Shown here: one piece after another, positions 5,721 to 13,201 of the stretch
Layout: each line of letters opens with the position of its first letter
How positions within the stretch are numbered: position 1 is the stretch's first letter
Assembly (NCBI GenBank): GCA_024654485.1
Contig: JANLHO010000049.1
Location: 1 to 32,848, forward strand
Length of the DNA: 32,848 bases
Source of the DNA: Patescibacteria group bacterium
GTDB lineage: Bacteria > Patescibacteriota > Minisyncoccia > Phycocordibacterales > UBA2100
Direction of reading: 5' to 3'
Program-made: the position numbers and the translations under genes
The notes under the pieces: model-generated
Seen by the model: only the letters and a program-made list of their open reading frames with translations
The model's database searches: none
Told to the model about the DNA's origin: nothing

Positions 5721-6194
5721 CTACTTGTCGGATTTGGCGGGGCCGGTGGATGGACTGCTTTTCAGGCGCTCAATGTCGGCCATGAGGCGGCGCAGGTCGG
5801 CCTGAATGCTGCCGAGCGCCATCTTTTGCTCCAGCTTGCGGAGCGCGTCGGTCTTCTCTTCCTCCGTCATTTCCTCAAAGTCCTCGGTGATGTCCTCCAC
5901 ATCCTCCTGCAGCTCGTCAATGTCTTTCTGTATCTCGTCAATGTCCTCCCCGACATCTTCCAGCTCCTGCGTGGTGTAGTTGATGCTCATCTGTATGAAT
6001 ATTGATAGATAAATAGCCTCAAGCGATACGAGGGTCGTAACGAAAAGCAGCATAGCGCTCCACTCTATCAGCCCCACGTCCACCGCGACGAAGCTCGCTG
6101 CGAAAAGTATGGTATGCACGACAAGGGATGCCGGCGAGCCTATCCACCGCGTGATGGTCAGAGCGGTCTTTTCTATTTTTTTCTGCGTTGCCAT
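5721..6194 (-). CDS. DUF1003/iron-permease-like two-helix membrane protein
   Basis: This 157-residue protein starts MATQKKIEKTALTITRWIGSP. Two hydrophobic helices follow (about residues 22-42 and 48-70: ASLVVHTILFAASFVAVDVG and SAMLLFVTTLVSLEAIYLSIF), then IQMSIN and a strongly acidic coiled coil of about 45 residues with D/E-x-I-x-x-I/L heptads. The GSP...Q-S/N pattern recalls DUF1003 and the low-affinity iron permease family, but the match is partial, so function is unknown. An in-frame ATG 11 codons upstream exists. The start at 6194 is preferred because TATACT (6207-6202, minus strand) lies 7 nt before it. It is divergent from holB. Confidence 0.7.
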   Translation of the reverse strand: MATQKKIEKTALTITRWIGSPASLVVHTILFAASFVAVDVGLIEWSAMLLFVTTLVSLEAIYLSIFIQMSINYTTQELEDVGEDIDEIQKDIDELQEDVEDITEDFEEMTEEEKTDALRKLEQKMALGSIQADLRRLMADIERLKSSPSTGPAKSDK

Positions 6195-6201
6195 GTCGGG
6201 G

Positions 6202-6207
6202 AGTATA
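6202..6207 (-). promoter_or_regulatory. -10 box of the DUF1003-like gene
   Basis: On the minus strand TATACT lies 7 nt before the ATG at 6194. It is part of the palindrome GAGTATACTC. A leaderless transcript is implied. Confidence 0.5.
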
Positions 6208-6287
6208 CTCGCCATTGCGTCCTCCACAAGAGTTTAATGTGCAAAACGCTCCGCCCGCATTCCCGTTCCGCAACATATTTATGGGGG

Positions 6288-6293
6288 TATACT
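6288..6293 (+). promoter_or_regulatory. -10 box of holB
   Basis: TATACT preceded by GGGG and followed after 6 nt by the ATG at 6300; consistent with leaderless mRNA. Confidence 0.5.
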
Positions 6294-6299
6294 GGAGCG

Positions 6300-6986
6300 A
6301 TGAGAAGGCAGCCGGTGGGAAATGCGCACCTGATAGCGGGGGGTCCCGAGCACGTAGAGACCGTTCTTGAGATGCTAAAAAATGATGGCATATCCGTCCG
6401 TGGCAATCCGGATATCTATGTGCGCACATACCGGCATTTCGGGATAGACGAGGCGCGCGAGATGCGCGAGCGCGCGGCGGCGCGACCCCTGGGGCCGCGC
6501 CGCTACTTCATCCTCGTCTGCCCAAGCATGACGAGCGAGGCGCAAAACGCGCTCCTCAAGACCATAGAAGAGCCGCCTGTGGAAGCGGCGTTCTACATAA
6601 TCACGCCCGCTCCGCAGACACTTCTGCCAACCCTTCGCTCCCGCATGCAGATCGCGGATGCTTCGGACTATACGACAGAGGCCTCCGGCTCCGGAATTGA
6701 TGCCAGAGAATTTCTTGCCGCCGCGCCGCCGAAGCGGCTGGATATGCTGAAACCGCTTCTACAAAAGGGCGAAGACGAGCGCCGCGACAGTGGCGCCATA
6801 GTCTCCTTCCTCTCCGAGCTTGAGGTGGCACTGTCCGGAGATTTCCGTAAAAAGATGCGTGAAGATATGCCCGCGATGAAGCAGGGAATAGAGGCGCTCT
6901 ATCGCGCCCGCGCCTACGCCATGGATAAGGGTGCGCTCGTCAAGCCCCTCTTGGAACAGGTCGCATTGCTGTGCCCGCAAATGTAA
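6300..6986 (+). CDS. holB: DNA polymerase III delta' subunit (clamp loader), short
   Basis: This 228-residue protein is recognised by the clamp-loader signature MTSEAQNALLKTIEEPP (about residues 77-93). The sensor-1-like region IITPAPQTLLPTLRSRM follows, where most relatives have T.....l.pTi.SRc. The N-terminal part lacks a visible Walker A and zinc module, as expected for a non-hydrolysing delta' stator but shorter than the usual 300 or more residues. The C-terminal helices (from about residue 160) would be the collar domain. The frame is open upstream to 6114, but the ATG at 6300 sits at a leaderless position. Weakness: the divergent N-terminus leaves room for another AAA-like replication accessory factor. 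Confidence 0.8.
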   Translation: MRRQPVGNAHLIAGGPEHVETVLEMLKNDGISVRGNPDIYVRTYRHFGIDEAREMRERAAARPLGPRRYFILVCPSMTSEAQNALLKTIEEPPVEAAFYIITPAPQTLLPTLRSRMQIADASDYTTEASGSGIDAREFLAAAPPKRLDMLKPLLQKGEDERRDSGAIVSFLSELEVALSGDFRKKMREDMPAMKQGIEALYRARAYAMDKGALVKPLLEQVALLCPQM

Positions 6987-7029
6987 CGCGATGGCGTTCT
7001 AGCCATCACTGCATTGAGCATTGAGCGCC

Positions 7030-7104
7030 GAGACGCACGACACTTGCCACTGACCCGATACTTAGGCAAATAACTAAGTATCGGGTCAGCGGCAAGAACG
7101 TCTC
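7030..7104. promoter_or_regulatory. large palindrome 3' of the ArsR-like gene
   Basis: The core TGACCCGATACTTAG (7051-7065) pairs perfectly with 7074-7088. Further pairing is CTTGCC/GGCAAG (7043-7048, 7091-7096) and GAGACG/CGTCTC (7030-7035, 7099-7104). The core half-site CCCGATACTTAG also occurs just upstream of the regulator start (7552-7565, minus strand reading). It may be a terminator for holB and the regulator, an operator, or both. Confidence 0.6.
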
Positions 7105-7138
7105 CGCAGCGACGCATACGGGGACGCCGGCGGGAACG

Positions 7139-7546
7139 TCAATCGTCAAGGCAGAAGGGATCGCGCGTCGCGAGCCATTCGGAGAGCTCTTTAGGCGCGC
7201 GCGTGTTGTAGATGCAAAGGCGAATACGCCCGTGCTTGCGCGTCGTGATCAGGCCAGCCCGCTCCAGGGTCTCCACGTGGGCCATGGCCGAGGGGAGGGT
7301 GATATTAAAAGGCGCTGCAAGTTTAGAAACGGACATCGCGCCTGCGCGGTGCAGGCGTGCGAGCATTCGCCGATTCCGCTCTACGCCGAGCGCATCCAAC
7401 ATGAGTCGTGCGTTCTTGCGCGGTTCTCCCTTGCCGTATGTACGACGACGCAACATCTCCGCTTCCGCATCGCGATACAGCCGCTCTTCTCGCCGCCGTT
7501 CCTGCTCCCGTGCCCGTCTTATTCTGGCTTTGTTCCAATACTTCAT
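7139..7546 (-). CDS. ArsR-like winged-helix transcriptional regulator
   Basis: This 135-residue protein has an N-terminal, very basic helix of about 45 residues (RIRRAREQERRREERLYRD) and then an ArsR-type winged helix. The first helix is LDALGVERNRRMLARLHRAG, followed by SVSKLAAPFNITLPSAMAHVETLERAG (helix-turn-helix, about 80-108) and the wing LITTRKHGRIRLCIY. No CxC metal site is present, so it is not an obvious metal sensor. The same CCCGATACTTAG half-site occurs before its start and, as a full palindrome, after its stop, suggesting self-regulation. It lies between holB and frr, convergent with holB and divergent from frr. Its target genes are unknown. Confidence 0.78.
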   Translation of the reverse strand: MKYWNKARIRRAREQERRREERLYRDAEAEMLRRRTYGKGEPRKNARLMLDALGVERNRRMLARLHRAGAMSVSKLAAPFNITLPSAMAHVETLERAGLITTRKHGRIRLCIYNTRAPKELSEWLATRDPFCLDD

Positions 7547-7632
7547 TTTCTAACTAAGTATCGGGCATCGGGTCTGACCGGCCTATATCGTACTTGTGGA
7601 AAACGAACACGCGCGAACCGGCCGCCCTCACA

Positions 7633-7641
7633 TGCTATAAT
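7633..7641 (+). promoter_or_regulatory. extended -10 promoter of frr
   Basis: TGCTATAAT is a perfect extended -10 box. The ATG at 7649 follows the TATAAT by 7 nt, implying a leaderless mRNA; an ATG overlapping the box (7640) is therefore rejected as the start. Confidence 0.65.
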
Positions 7642-7648
7642 GTCGCGC

Positions 7649-8206
7649 ATGGCGATGAACTTCGATTTCAAGAGCTTTGACGAGAAAACGGCGGCCTCGC
7701 TGGAGTGGCTCGCCAAGGAGTATCGCGGACTGCGCACGGGCCGCGCCACCCCCATGATACTGGACGGATTGATGGTTTCCGCGTACGGCTCCATGATGCC
7801 TCTGAAGCAGGTGGCCAATGTCGGCGTAGAGGATGCGCGCACGCTGCGCGTCAGCGCCTACGACGCCGGGCTCATTAAGGATATAGAGCGCGCCATCGCG
7901 GGCGCGGACCTTGGTGTGGGCACTTCCACCGACGGCTCCAGTGTCCGCGTGACCTTTCCGGAGCTTACCGGTGAGCGTCGCGCCGAATTCATAAAGCTTG
8001 CGAAGGCGAAGCTTGAAGAAGCGCGCGCCACTGTGCGCGTCGCGCGTGATGAAGTGTGGAAGAATATCCAGTCGCGCGAGCAGGAGGGGACGCTTACCGA
8101 AGACGACAAATACGCTCTCAAGGACGAGCTGCAGAAAAAGGTGGACGCGGCCAACGAATCGCTGGAAAAGGCATTTGATAGAAAAGAGGAAGAGATGAGC
8201 GCATGA
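7649..8206 (+). CDS. frr: ribosome recycling factor
   Basis: This 185-residue protein has the normal family length. It splits post-termination ribosomes together with EF-G. The signature LRTGRATPMILDGLMVSAYGSMMPLKQVANV occupies about residues 31-61, followed by the beta-rich domain II (RTLRVSAYDAGLIKDIERAI). A long C-terminal helix bears the conserved RRAEFIKLAKAKLEEARATVRVARDEVWK. The frame is open about 400 nt upstream, but the promoter at 7633-7641 fixes the start at 7649 (MAMNFDF). The remnant of an IVP-like element follows before rseP. Confidence 0.95.
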   Translation: MAMNFDFKSFDEKTAASLEWLAKEYRGLRTGRATPMILDGLMVSAYGSMMPLKQVANVGVEDARTLRVSAYDAGLIKDIERAIAGADLGVGTSTDGSSVRVTFPELTGERRAEFIKLAKAKLEEARATVRVARDEVWKNIQSREQEGTLTEDDKYALKDELQKKVDAANESLEKAFDRKEEEMSA

Positions 8207-8221
8207 GCAGTGCGTGGAAGG

Positions 8222-8386
8222 CAGTGCGTAGTGCGTAGAACCAGACCATGGCTGATTATCGCGACCTGATTGTCTGGCAGAAATCGGCAGTCAAGACAAG
8301 CGTAGAAATGCCGAGACGCTACTTTCAGAAGTATTACGAATGCTCAACAAGTTAAGTTCGGATTAGCGCCTACGCACTACGCACTG
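8222..8386. repeat. 17-bp inverted repeats around an IVP-like remnant
   Basis: CAGTGCGTAGTGCGTAG (8222-8238) is the exact reverse complement of 8370-8386. Each arm is a stutter of GTGCGTA. Between them lies the broken four-helix-bundle gene, so the whole looks like a small element of the 23S rRNA intervening-sequence type located outside rRNA. Confidence 0.7.
8248..8366 (+). pseudogene. remnant of a four-helix-bundle (23S rRNA IVP/S23) gene
   Basis: The first codons from the ATG at 8248 read MADYRDLIVWQKS, the typical start of the four-helix-bundle family found in 23S rRNA intervening sequences. From 8310, in another frame, the DNA reads AETLLSEVLRMLNKLSSD with a TAG stop, the typical C-terminus of the same family. 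The middle of about 80 residues is deleted and the frame is broken. Recognition rests on motif memory, not a search. Confidence 0.6.
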
Positions 8387-8407
8387 TAAACTACTCACTA
8401 TTACAAT

Positions 8408-9502
8408 ATGCTAACCGCATTACTCGTCATCGGCATTCTCGTACTCCTCATCGTGGTGCATGAGCTTGGGCACTTCGTCGCGGCGAAATTGTCGGGCGTG
8501 AAGGTGGAGGAATTCGGAGTGGGATATCCGCCGCGCGCCTTTACACTCGTAAAGTTGGGCGGCACGGAATACACGCTCAATTGGATACCCTTCGGCGGCT
8601 TCGTGCGCCTCTTTGGTGATGTGGGCGAGGGTGAGCACGGGAGGGGAAGTCTCGTGGATGCGCCTCGCTGGAAGCAGGCGCTTATACTCGTAGCCGGAGT
8701 GGCCATGAATGCGCTCACCGCATGGATACTTTTTGCGGTTGCTTTTCACATCGGCGTCCCGCAGCCTATTGATGCTCCCATGGCCGGGGAAGAAACGAGG
8801 ATCGTAATCGTAGATGTCGTGCCCGGCTCTCCCGCTTTTGCAGCAGGTCTTTCCGCAGGCGACATACTCGTGGACATGACCGATGAGAATGGAGAGCGCG
8901 CCATTGATGCCTGGACGCCGGACGCTGTCGTGGCTTTCGTAGGCGAGCGTGCCGGAGAGCCGATAGACGTTACTTTCGTACACGAAGGAGAGACGAAGCA
9001 CGCGACCCTCATACCGGCGCAAGGCGTGCTTGAGTCGGAAGCGGGGAAGCCCGCGCTCGGCGTCGCGCTCGTATTGGTGGCCAGCCGCTCCGAGCCGTGG
9101 GGAGATGCCCTGTACGACGCTTATTTTGCCACGATTGATACTTTCAAAAATGTCTTTGACAGCCTCGCCGCGCTCGTGGGGCGACTGACGAGCGGACATC
9201 CGAGCCTGTCCGGTGTGGTGGGGCCGGTCGGGATCGTGGGGTATGTGCACGACGCTTCGCAGAACGGATTCGGGGCGGTCTTGATACTCGCCGCAATAAT
9301 CTCCGTCAACCTCTCAATATTCAACCTCATTCCGATACCGGCATTGGACGGCGGCAGACTTCTTACCCTCGGCGTGGAGGCCGTTCTGCGGAGGGCGGCA
9401 CCACGGCTAATCACGCAGGCCTTGAACGCGCTCGGTGTCGCTTTCATCATTCTGCTAATGGTAGTCGTAACATATCAGGACATACTCCGGCTTATTGCGT
9501 AG
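8408..9502 (+). CDS. rseP: RIP site-2 metalloprotease RseP
   Basis: This 364-residue membrane zinc protease cuts transmembrane segments, usually of anti-sigma factors or signal-peptide remnants. The first membrane helix holds HELGH (residues 19-23). The third metal ligand lies in the late helix with the motif NLIPIPALDGGR (about 310-321). A PDZ domain spans about residues 125-215 (VPGSPAFAAGLSAGDILVDM). FGGFV and GVVGPVGIVG are also standard. TACAAT abuts the ATG, too close to act for this start; a weaker CACTAT box at 8396-8401 has 6-nt spacing. No partner anti-sigma gene is next to it. Confidence 0.94.
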   Translation: MLTALLVIGILVLLIVVHELGHFVAAKLSGVKVEEFGVGYPPRAFTLVKLGGTEYTLNWIPFGGFVRLFGDVGEGEHGRGSLVDAPRWKQALILVAGVAMNALTAWILFAVAFHIGVPQPIDAPMAGEETRIVIVDVVPGSPAFAAGLSAGDILVDMTDENGERAIDAWTPDAVVAFVGERAGEPIDVTFVHEGETKHATLIPAQGVLESEAGKPALGVALVLVASRSEPWGDALYDAYFATIDTFKNVFDSLAALVGRLTSGHPSLSGVVGPVGIVGYVHDASQNGFGAVLILAAIISVNLSIFNLIPIPALDGGRLLTLGVEAVLRRAAPRLITQALNALGVAFIILLMVVVTYQDILRLIA

Positions 9503-9590
9503 GGAAGCGCAAGAGCGAGATTTTGCCTAAATTGCGCGATATGGCTTTGATGCGTTAGAATGTCGTAGAAATTAAGGAGCCGCAGGTGAC

Positions 9591-9596
9591 TATAAT
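9591..9596 (+). promoter_or_regulatory. candidate proS promoter -10 box
   Basis: TATAAT; transcription would begin near 9603, exactly at the left arm of the inverted repeat described next, giving a leader of about 150 nt. Confidence 0.45.
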
Positions 9597-9602
9597 TTCA
9601 AG

Positions 9603-9709
9603 ACCCGCCTATCCGCCCTATGCAGCTACACAACTCAGACTTTGGTTACATCCTCCCCCTGTCAGTGGGCAATTTTGTATGTCCCCGTCAATCAGGCGGA
9701 TGGGCGGGT
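9603..9709 (+). promoter_or_regulatory. structured leader upstream of proS
   Basis: ACCCGCCTATCCGCC (9603-9617) pairs with 9695-9709 with one mismatch, across 77 nt. I see no T-box consensus. It may be a cis-regulatory leader or another dispersed GC-rich palindrome; the CCCGCC/GGCGGG ends resemble the tRNA-Ala insertions. Confidence 0.45.
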
Positions 9710-9752
9710 ATAAGGACTTCTAAACTCTCTGTGCTCGTTAAGAATTCCTAAT

Positions 9753-11000
9753 ATGCGACAATCAAAGCTCTTCACCTCCACGAGGCGCAACGCACCGAAG
9801 GACGAGGTGGTCAGGAACGCCGAGCTTCTCATACGCGGCGGTTTCATACATAAGGAAATGGCGGGCGTGTATTCTTATCTGCCGCTGGGGCTTCGCGTCC
9901 TCCACAAGATAGAGCAGATAATCCGCGAGGAGATGGATGCCGTAGGCGGACAAGAGGTTCGCATGGCGACACTGCATCCGAGCGATAATTGGAAGAAGAC
10001 GGGCGGGTGGAGCAGCGTGGACGTCTTGTTCAAGATACAAAGCCGTACGGAAAAAGAATACGCTCTCGGTTCCAGCGAGGAAGAGATAGTTACTCCGATA
10101 GCGCAAGAATATATAGGCTCGTACAAGGATTTGCCTCTCGCCGTCTACCAGATAGAGCAGAAATATCGTGACGAGTTGCGCGCAAAGAGCGGTATTATGC
10201 GCGGACGCGAATTCGGCATGAAAGACATGTACAGCTTTCACGCCGACCAGAAAGACTTTGAGCGGTTTTATGAGACGGTCAAACAGGCCTACTTCAAGGT
10301 CTTTGAGCGCTGCGGGCTGGATGCCAAGGTGACGGAAGCTTCCGGAGGCGCCTTCTCCAACAAGCTCTCATACGAATTCATGGTGCTCACGGACGCCGGC
10401 GAGGACGACATTCTCTACTGCGGCCAGTGCACGCACTGCGTCAACGTGGAGGTCGCGAAGCACGCGGCAGGGGATACATGCCCGAAGTGCGGCAAGGGCA
10501 AGCTAAAAAAAGCGCGAGCCGCGGAAGTTGGCAACGTATTTGATCTGGGACAGCGGTACCCGAAAAGCTTCGGCTTCACCTTCAAAGACAAAGACGGGAA
10601 AGACAAGACGCCTGTCATGGGCTGCTACGGGATCGGAACGACGCGCCTCATGGGTACGATAGTGGAGGTACTCTCCGACGATAAAGGAATCGTATGGCCG
10701 GCGACCGTCGCGCCTTTTTCGGTCCACCTCGTCGCCATTGCCGGAGGCAACGCGGACGTTACCGCCGAGGCCGACCGCGTGTACGAACTTCTATGCGAGA
10801 ACGGCATCCCGGCCCTCTACGACGACCGCGACGAGCGTGCGGGCGCAAAATTCGCCGATGCCGACCTCATAGGCATCCCAAAGCGGCTGGTCGTTTCGGA
10901 GAAAACGGTCTCGGCGGGCGGAATAGAGGTGACGGATCGCTCAAACGGCTCCTCTACGCTCGTCGCCGACAGCGCGATAGTTGAACATTTGCGGATGTGA
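9753..11000 (+). CDS. proS: prolyl-tRNA synthetase, compact form
   Basis: This 415-residue class II synthetase charges tRNA-Pro. Motif 1 is in IEQIIREEMDAVGGQEV; motif 2 in KYRDELRAKSGIMRGREFGMKDMYSFH (about residues 133-160); motif 3 in MGCYGIGTTRLM (about 290-301). The C-terminal anticodon-binding domain follows (from about 318: FSVHLVAIAGG). The large editing (INS) domain between motifs 2 and 3 of typical bacterial ProS is missing. In its place there is a small zinc-ribbon-like segment with CGQCTHC and CPKC (about residues 222-248). Its stop is 3 nt before mreB2. Two or more tRNA-Pro genes lie 9 kb downstream. Confidence 0.95.
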   Translation: MRQSKLFTSTRRNAPKDEVVRNAELLIRGGFIHKEMAGVYSYLPLGLRVLHKIEQIIREEMDAVGGQEVRMATLHPSDNWKKTGGWSSVDVLFKIQSRTEKEYALGSSEEEIVTPIAQEYIGSYKDLPLAVYQIEQKYRDELRAKSGIMRGREFGMKDMYSFHADQKDFERFYETVKQAYFKVFERCGLDAKVTEASGGAFSNKLSYEFMVLTDAGEDDILYCGQCTHCVNVEVAKHAAGDTCPKCGKGKLKKARAAEVGNVFDLGQRYPKSFGFTFKDKDGKDKTPVMGCYGIGTTRLMGTIVEVLSDDKGIVWPATVAPFSVHLVAIAGGNADVTAEADRVYELLCENGIPALYDDRDERAGAKFADADLIGIPKRLVVSEKTVSAGGIEVTDRSNGSSTLVADSAIVEHLRM

Positions 11001-11003
11001 TTT

Positions 11004-12083
11004 ATGGGATTTCTTGACTCCTTGCGGCGCATTAAAGATCGGGTACTCGGCCTTTTCTCCAACGACATCGGCATAGACCTCGGCACCGCCAACACGCTTG
11101 TATATGTGAAGGGTCGGGGTATCGTCATCAACGAGCCCTCAATAGTGGCCGTCAATCAGAAGACGGGGCAGGTAGTCGCCGTCGGCGGGCAGGCCAAAGA
11201 CATGCTGGGTCGGACTCCGGCGCACATCCTTGCCGTGCAGCCCGTCGTGGACGGCGTCATATCCGACTTTGAAATAACATCCGAGATGCTCGCGTACCTT
11301 ATCGGCAAAGCCCAGGCGGGGCATACGAAGCTTCTGGGGCCGCGGGTCGCCGTGGGCGTGCCTTCCGGCATCACCTCCGTGGAAGCGCGCGCCGTGCGCG
11401 ACGCCGCGCGTGCCGCCGGAGCGCGCGAAGTGCACGTCATAGAAGAACCGATGGCCGCCGCCATCGGCATAGATTTACCCGTGCATGAGCCCACCGGCTC
11501 TATGGTCATTGACATCGGCGGCGGCACGACCGATATCGGCATCATCTCGCTCGGAGGGCTCGTCAACGCGCGCAACGTGCGCATAGCCGGCGACAAATTC
11601 AACGCCGACATCGTCGCGCACGCGCGCAATGAATTCAAGATGCTGATAGGGGAGAAAAGCGCCGAGGATATCAAGATAGCCATAGCATCCGTCTCCCCGA
11701 CGCGCCCGCCTATGCAGGCGATAATCCGCGGCCGCGATCTCGTGACCGGGCTGCCTCGTGAGATAACCATGTCGGATCAGGACGTGCGCAACGCCATAGG
11801 GCACTCCATAGAGGAGCTGGTGGAGGCTATAAAGGAAGTTCTGGAAACGACCCCGCCTGAGATACTTTCCGATATCATGCAACGCGGCATCCACCTCGCC
11901 GGCGGCGGGGCCATGATACGCGGACTGCCGGAATTCCTTACGGCGGAGCTTGGCGTGCCCGTCGTCGTCGCACCCGACCCACTGACGGCCGTCGTTCGCG
12001 GCACGAGCGTGGTCTTACTTAATATTGAGATTTTCCGAGAAACGCTTTTACGCAACGATGAAGAACTCGTACCCACAGAATAG
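11004..12083 (+). CDS. mreB: rod shape-determining protein MreB (second paralogue, cluster copy)
   Basis: This 359-residue MreB has phosphate-1 IGIDLGTANTLVYVKG (about residues 21-36), connect-1/phosphate-2 MVIDIGGGTTDIGIIS and adenosine motif HLAGGGAMIRGLPEF. Compared with the copy at 4588 it has a longer N-terminus (GFLDSLRRIKDRVLGLFS), a likely amphipathic membrane-binding helix. It starts 3 nt after proS and is followed by mreC, an mreD-like gene and mrdA, the classical elongasome order, so it is probably the main shape-determining MreB. Confidence 0.96.
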   Translation: MGFLDSLRRIKDRVLGLFSNDIGIDLGTANTLVYVKGRGIVINEPSIVAVNQKTGQVVAVGGQAKDMLGRTPAHILAVQPVVDGVISDFEITSEMLAYLIGKAQAGHTKLLGPRVAVGVPSGITSVEARAVRDAARAAGAREVHVIEEPMAAAIGIDLPVHEPTGSMVIDIGGGTTDIGIISLGGLVNARNVRIAGDKFNADIVAHARNEFKMLIGEKSAEDIKIAIASVSPTRPPMQAIIRGRDLVTGLPREITMSDQDVRNAIGHSIEELVEAIKEVLETTPPEILSDIMQRGIHLAGGGAMIRGLPEFLTAELGVPVVVAPDPLTAVVRGTSVVLLNIEIFRETLLRNDEELVPTE

Positions 12084-12110
12084 TCGCGACGATTGCACAA
12101 AGTAGCGTAT

Positions 12111-12890
12111 ATGGACAGGTATTACCGAGCACCAAAAAGAGGCAGGCGACGCCTTATGGCCGCTACGGCCCTCGTCATACTCATACTGATAGCGGATGTC
12201 GTGTCAGGCGGGTACGTGCGCGGACAAGTGCGTCTGGTCGCCTCGGTCGTTTCGGGTTGGGGGAGCGCGCTGATGCGAGGCGTCGCCTCTACCGGCTTTT
12301 TGCAAAGCAGCGCCTCGCTCAAGGCGGAGAATCGCGCACTCAAGATTCAAGTGGCGCAACTATCCGAGAGGGCCGCGTCCGCCGAGGCGCTCAAGCGTGA
12401 GAACGATGCATTGCGCGAGCTCGCACGTCTTGCGGCCGATACACCCGGGATAACGGCTCCCATAATCTCGTCGGTGAGCGCTTCGCCGTACGGCACTTTT
12501 CTTATAGGTACGGGCGGGAGCGACATAATCTCAGGCGACATGGTAATGACGGAAGGGGGTTTCGTCGTGGGTATAGTGAGCGATGTGCGCGAAAGTACGG
12601 CGCTCGTGTCCGAGATATTTGCTCCGGGCAACTCCATAGATGCCTCGCTTCAAGGCGCGTACATACGCGTGGAAGGACGCGGGGGCGGCAACGCGCACGC
12701 TGAAGCGCCGCGCGATCTGATTGTCGGGGTGGGGGATGTCGTTGTAGCGCCGAGCTTCGGGCAGCGACCGATCGGCATAGTAGGGGCGGTCGCCTCCACT
12801 TCAGCCAGCGCTTCGCAAGACGTGTATCTGCATCTGCCGAGCGCGCTCTCAGCGATCTCTTTCGTATATGTATCACCTTCCGATTACTAG
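12111..12890 (+). CDS. mreC: rod shape-determining protein MreC
   Basis: This 259-residue protein has a basic cytoplasmic N-terminus (MDRYYRAPKRGRRR), one membrane helix (ALVILILIADVVSG, about residues 18-32), and a coiled coil (SASLKAENRALKIQVAQL, about 70-110). A two-barrel extracytoplasmic domain follows, with the family-typical GFVVGIVSDVRESTALVSEI and RPIGIVGAV. MreC links MreB filaments to the periplasmic or outer-face synthesis enzymes. An in-frame ATG at 12093 is possible; 12111 gives the usual start. The end overlaps the next gene by 23 nt. Confidence 0.9.
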   Translation: MDRYYRAPKRGRRRLMAATALVILILIADVVSGGYVRGQVRLVASVVSGWGSALMRGVASTGFLQSSASLKAENRALKIQVAQLSERAASAEALKRENDALRELARLAADTPGITAPIISSVSASPYGTFLIGTGGSDIISGDMVMTEGGFVVGIVSDVRESTALVSEIFAPGNSIDASLQGAYIRVEGRGGGNAHAEAPRDLIVGVGDVVVAPSFGQRPIGIVGAVASTSASASQDVYLHLPSALSAISFVYVSPSDY

Positions 12891-13143
12891 CATTCGCGTG
12901 TTCGTAGCGCTCGCGGGACTCTTCGGCGTCTTGTGGGGGCCGTGGTGGCTGACCGCTGCCGCCATCGTGCTGCTGTCGGCTCGTTTTCGCGCGTGGGAAG
13001 CGCTCCTACTGGGTCTTTTGACCGATCTCACATGGCTGCCTGCGGTTTCTCTTTTCCAACCCGTGCCGTTTTTCACGCTTGGCGCTATCGCCGTGATTTG
13101 GGCGTTTGAGCCTATACGTTCAAAGTTTTTGCTCAGGACGTGA
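12868..13143 (+). CDS. MreD-like small membrane protein
   Basis: This 91-residue protein is almost entirely hydrophobic, with about three membrane helices (IRVFVALAGLFGVLWG, LTAAAIVLLSARF, FFTLGAIAVIWAF). There is no strong sequence motif. Its position between mreC and the PBP2 gene, with a 23-nt overlap to mreC, is exactly where mreD lies in elongasome operons, so a reduced MreD is the best guess. It is shorter than typical MreD (about 160 residues). Confidence 0.65.
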   Translation: MYHLPITSIRVFVALAGLFGVLWGPWWLTAAAIVLLSARFRAWEALLLGLLTDLTWLPAVSLFQPVPFFTLGAIAVIWAFEPIRSKFLLRT

Positions 13144-13186
13144 TTTACCACCTCAGCCGACGGGAAGAGTCGCGTGTATGCCCATT

Positions 13187-13195
13187 TGGTATAGT
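13187..13195 (+). promoter_or_regulatory. extended -10 promoter of mrdA
   Basis: TGGTATAGT with the ATG at 13202 six nt downstream. This decides the start among several in-frame codons and implies a leaderless transcript separate from the mre genes. Confidence 0.55.
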
Positions 13196-13201
13196 GTGGG
13201 C

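Noticed and set aside
7640..7648. Start of frr at the first ATG (7640)
   Set aside because: That ATG overlaps the TATAAT box; the ATG at 7649 fits the promoter and family start.
8420..9250. Long minus-strand open frame opposite rseP
   Set aside because: It lies entirely antisense to a gene with full RseP motifs and its translation shows no family pattern; GC-rich codon use creates such shadows.
9526..9560. A displaced copy of the rseP tail
   Set aside because: A short similarity (GGCTT..TGCGT-TAG) exists, but the encoded residues do not match, so it is probably chance.
9603..9752. T-box riboswitch before proS
   Set aside because: I found no T-box consensus sequence or terminator/antiterminator layout; only a simple long-range inverted repeat.
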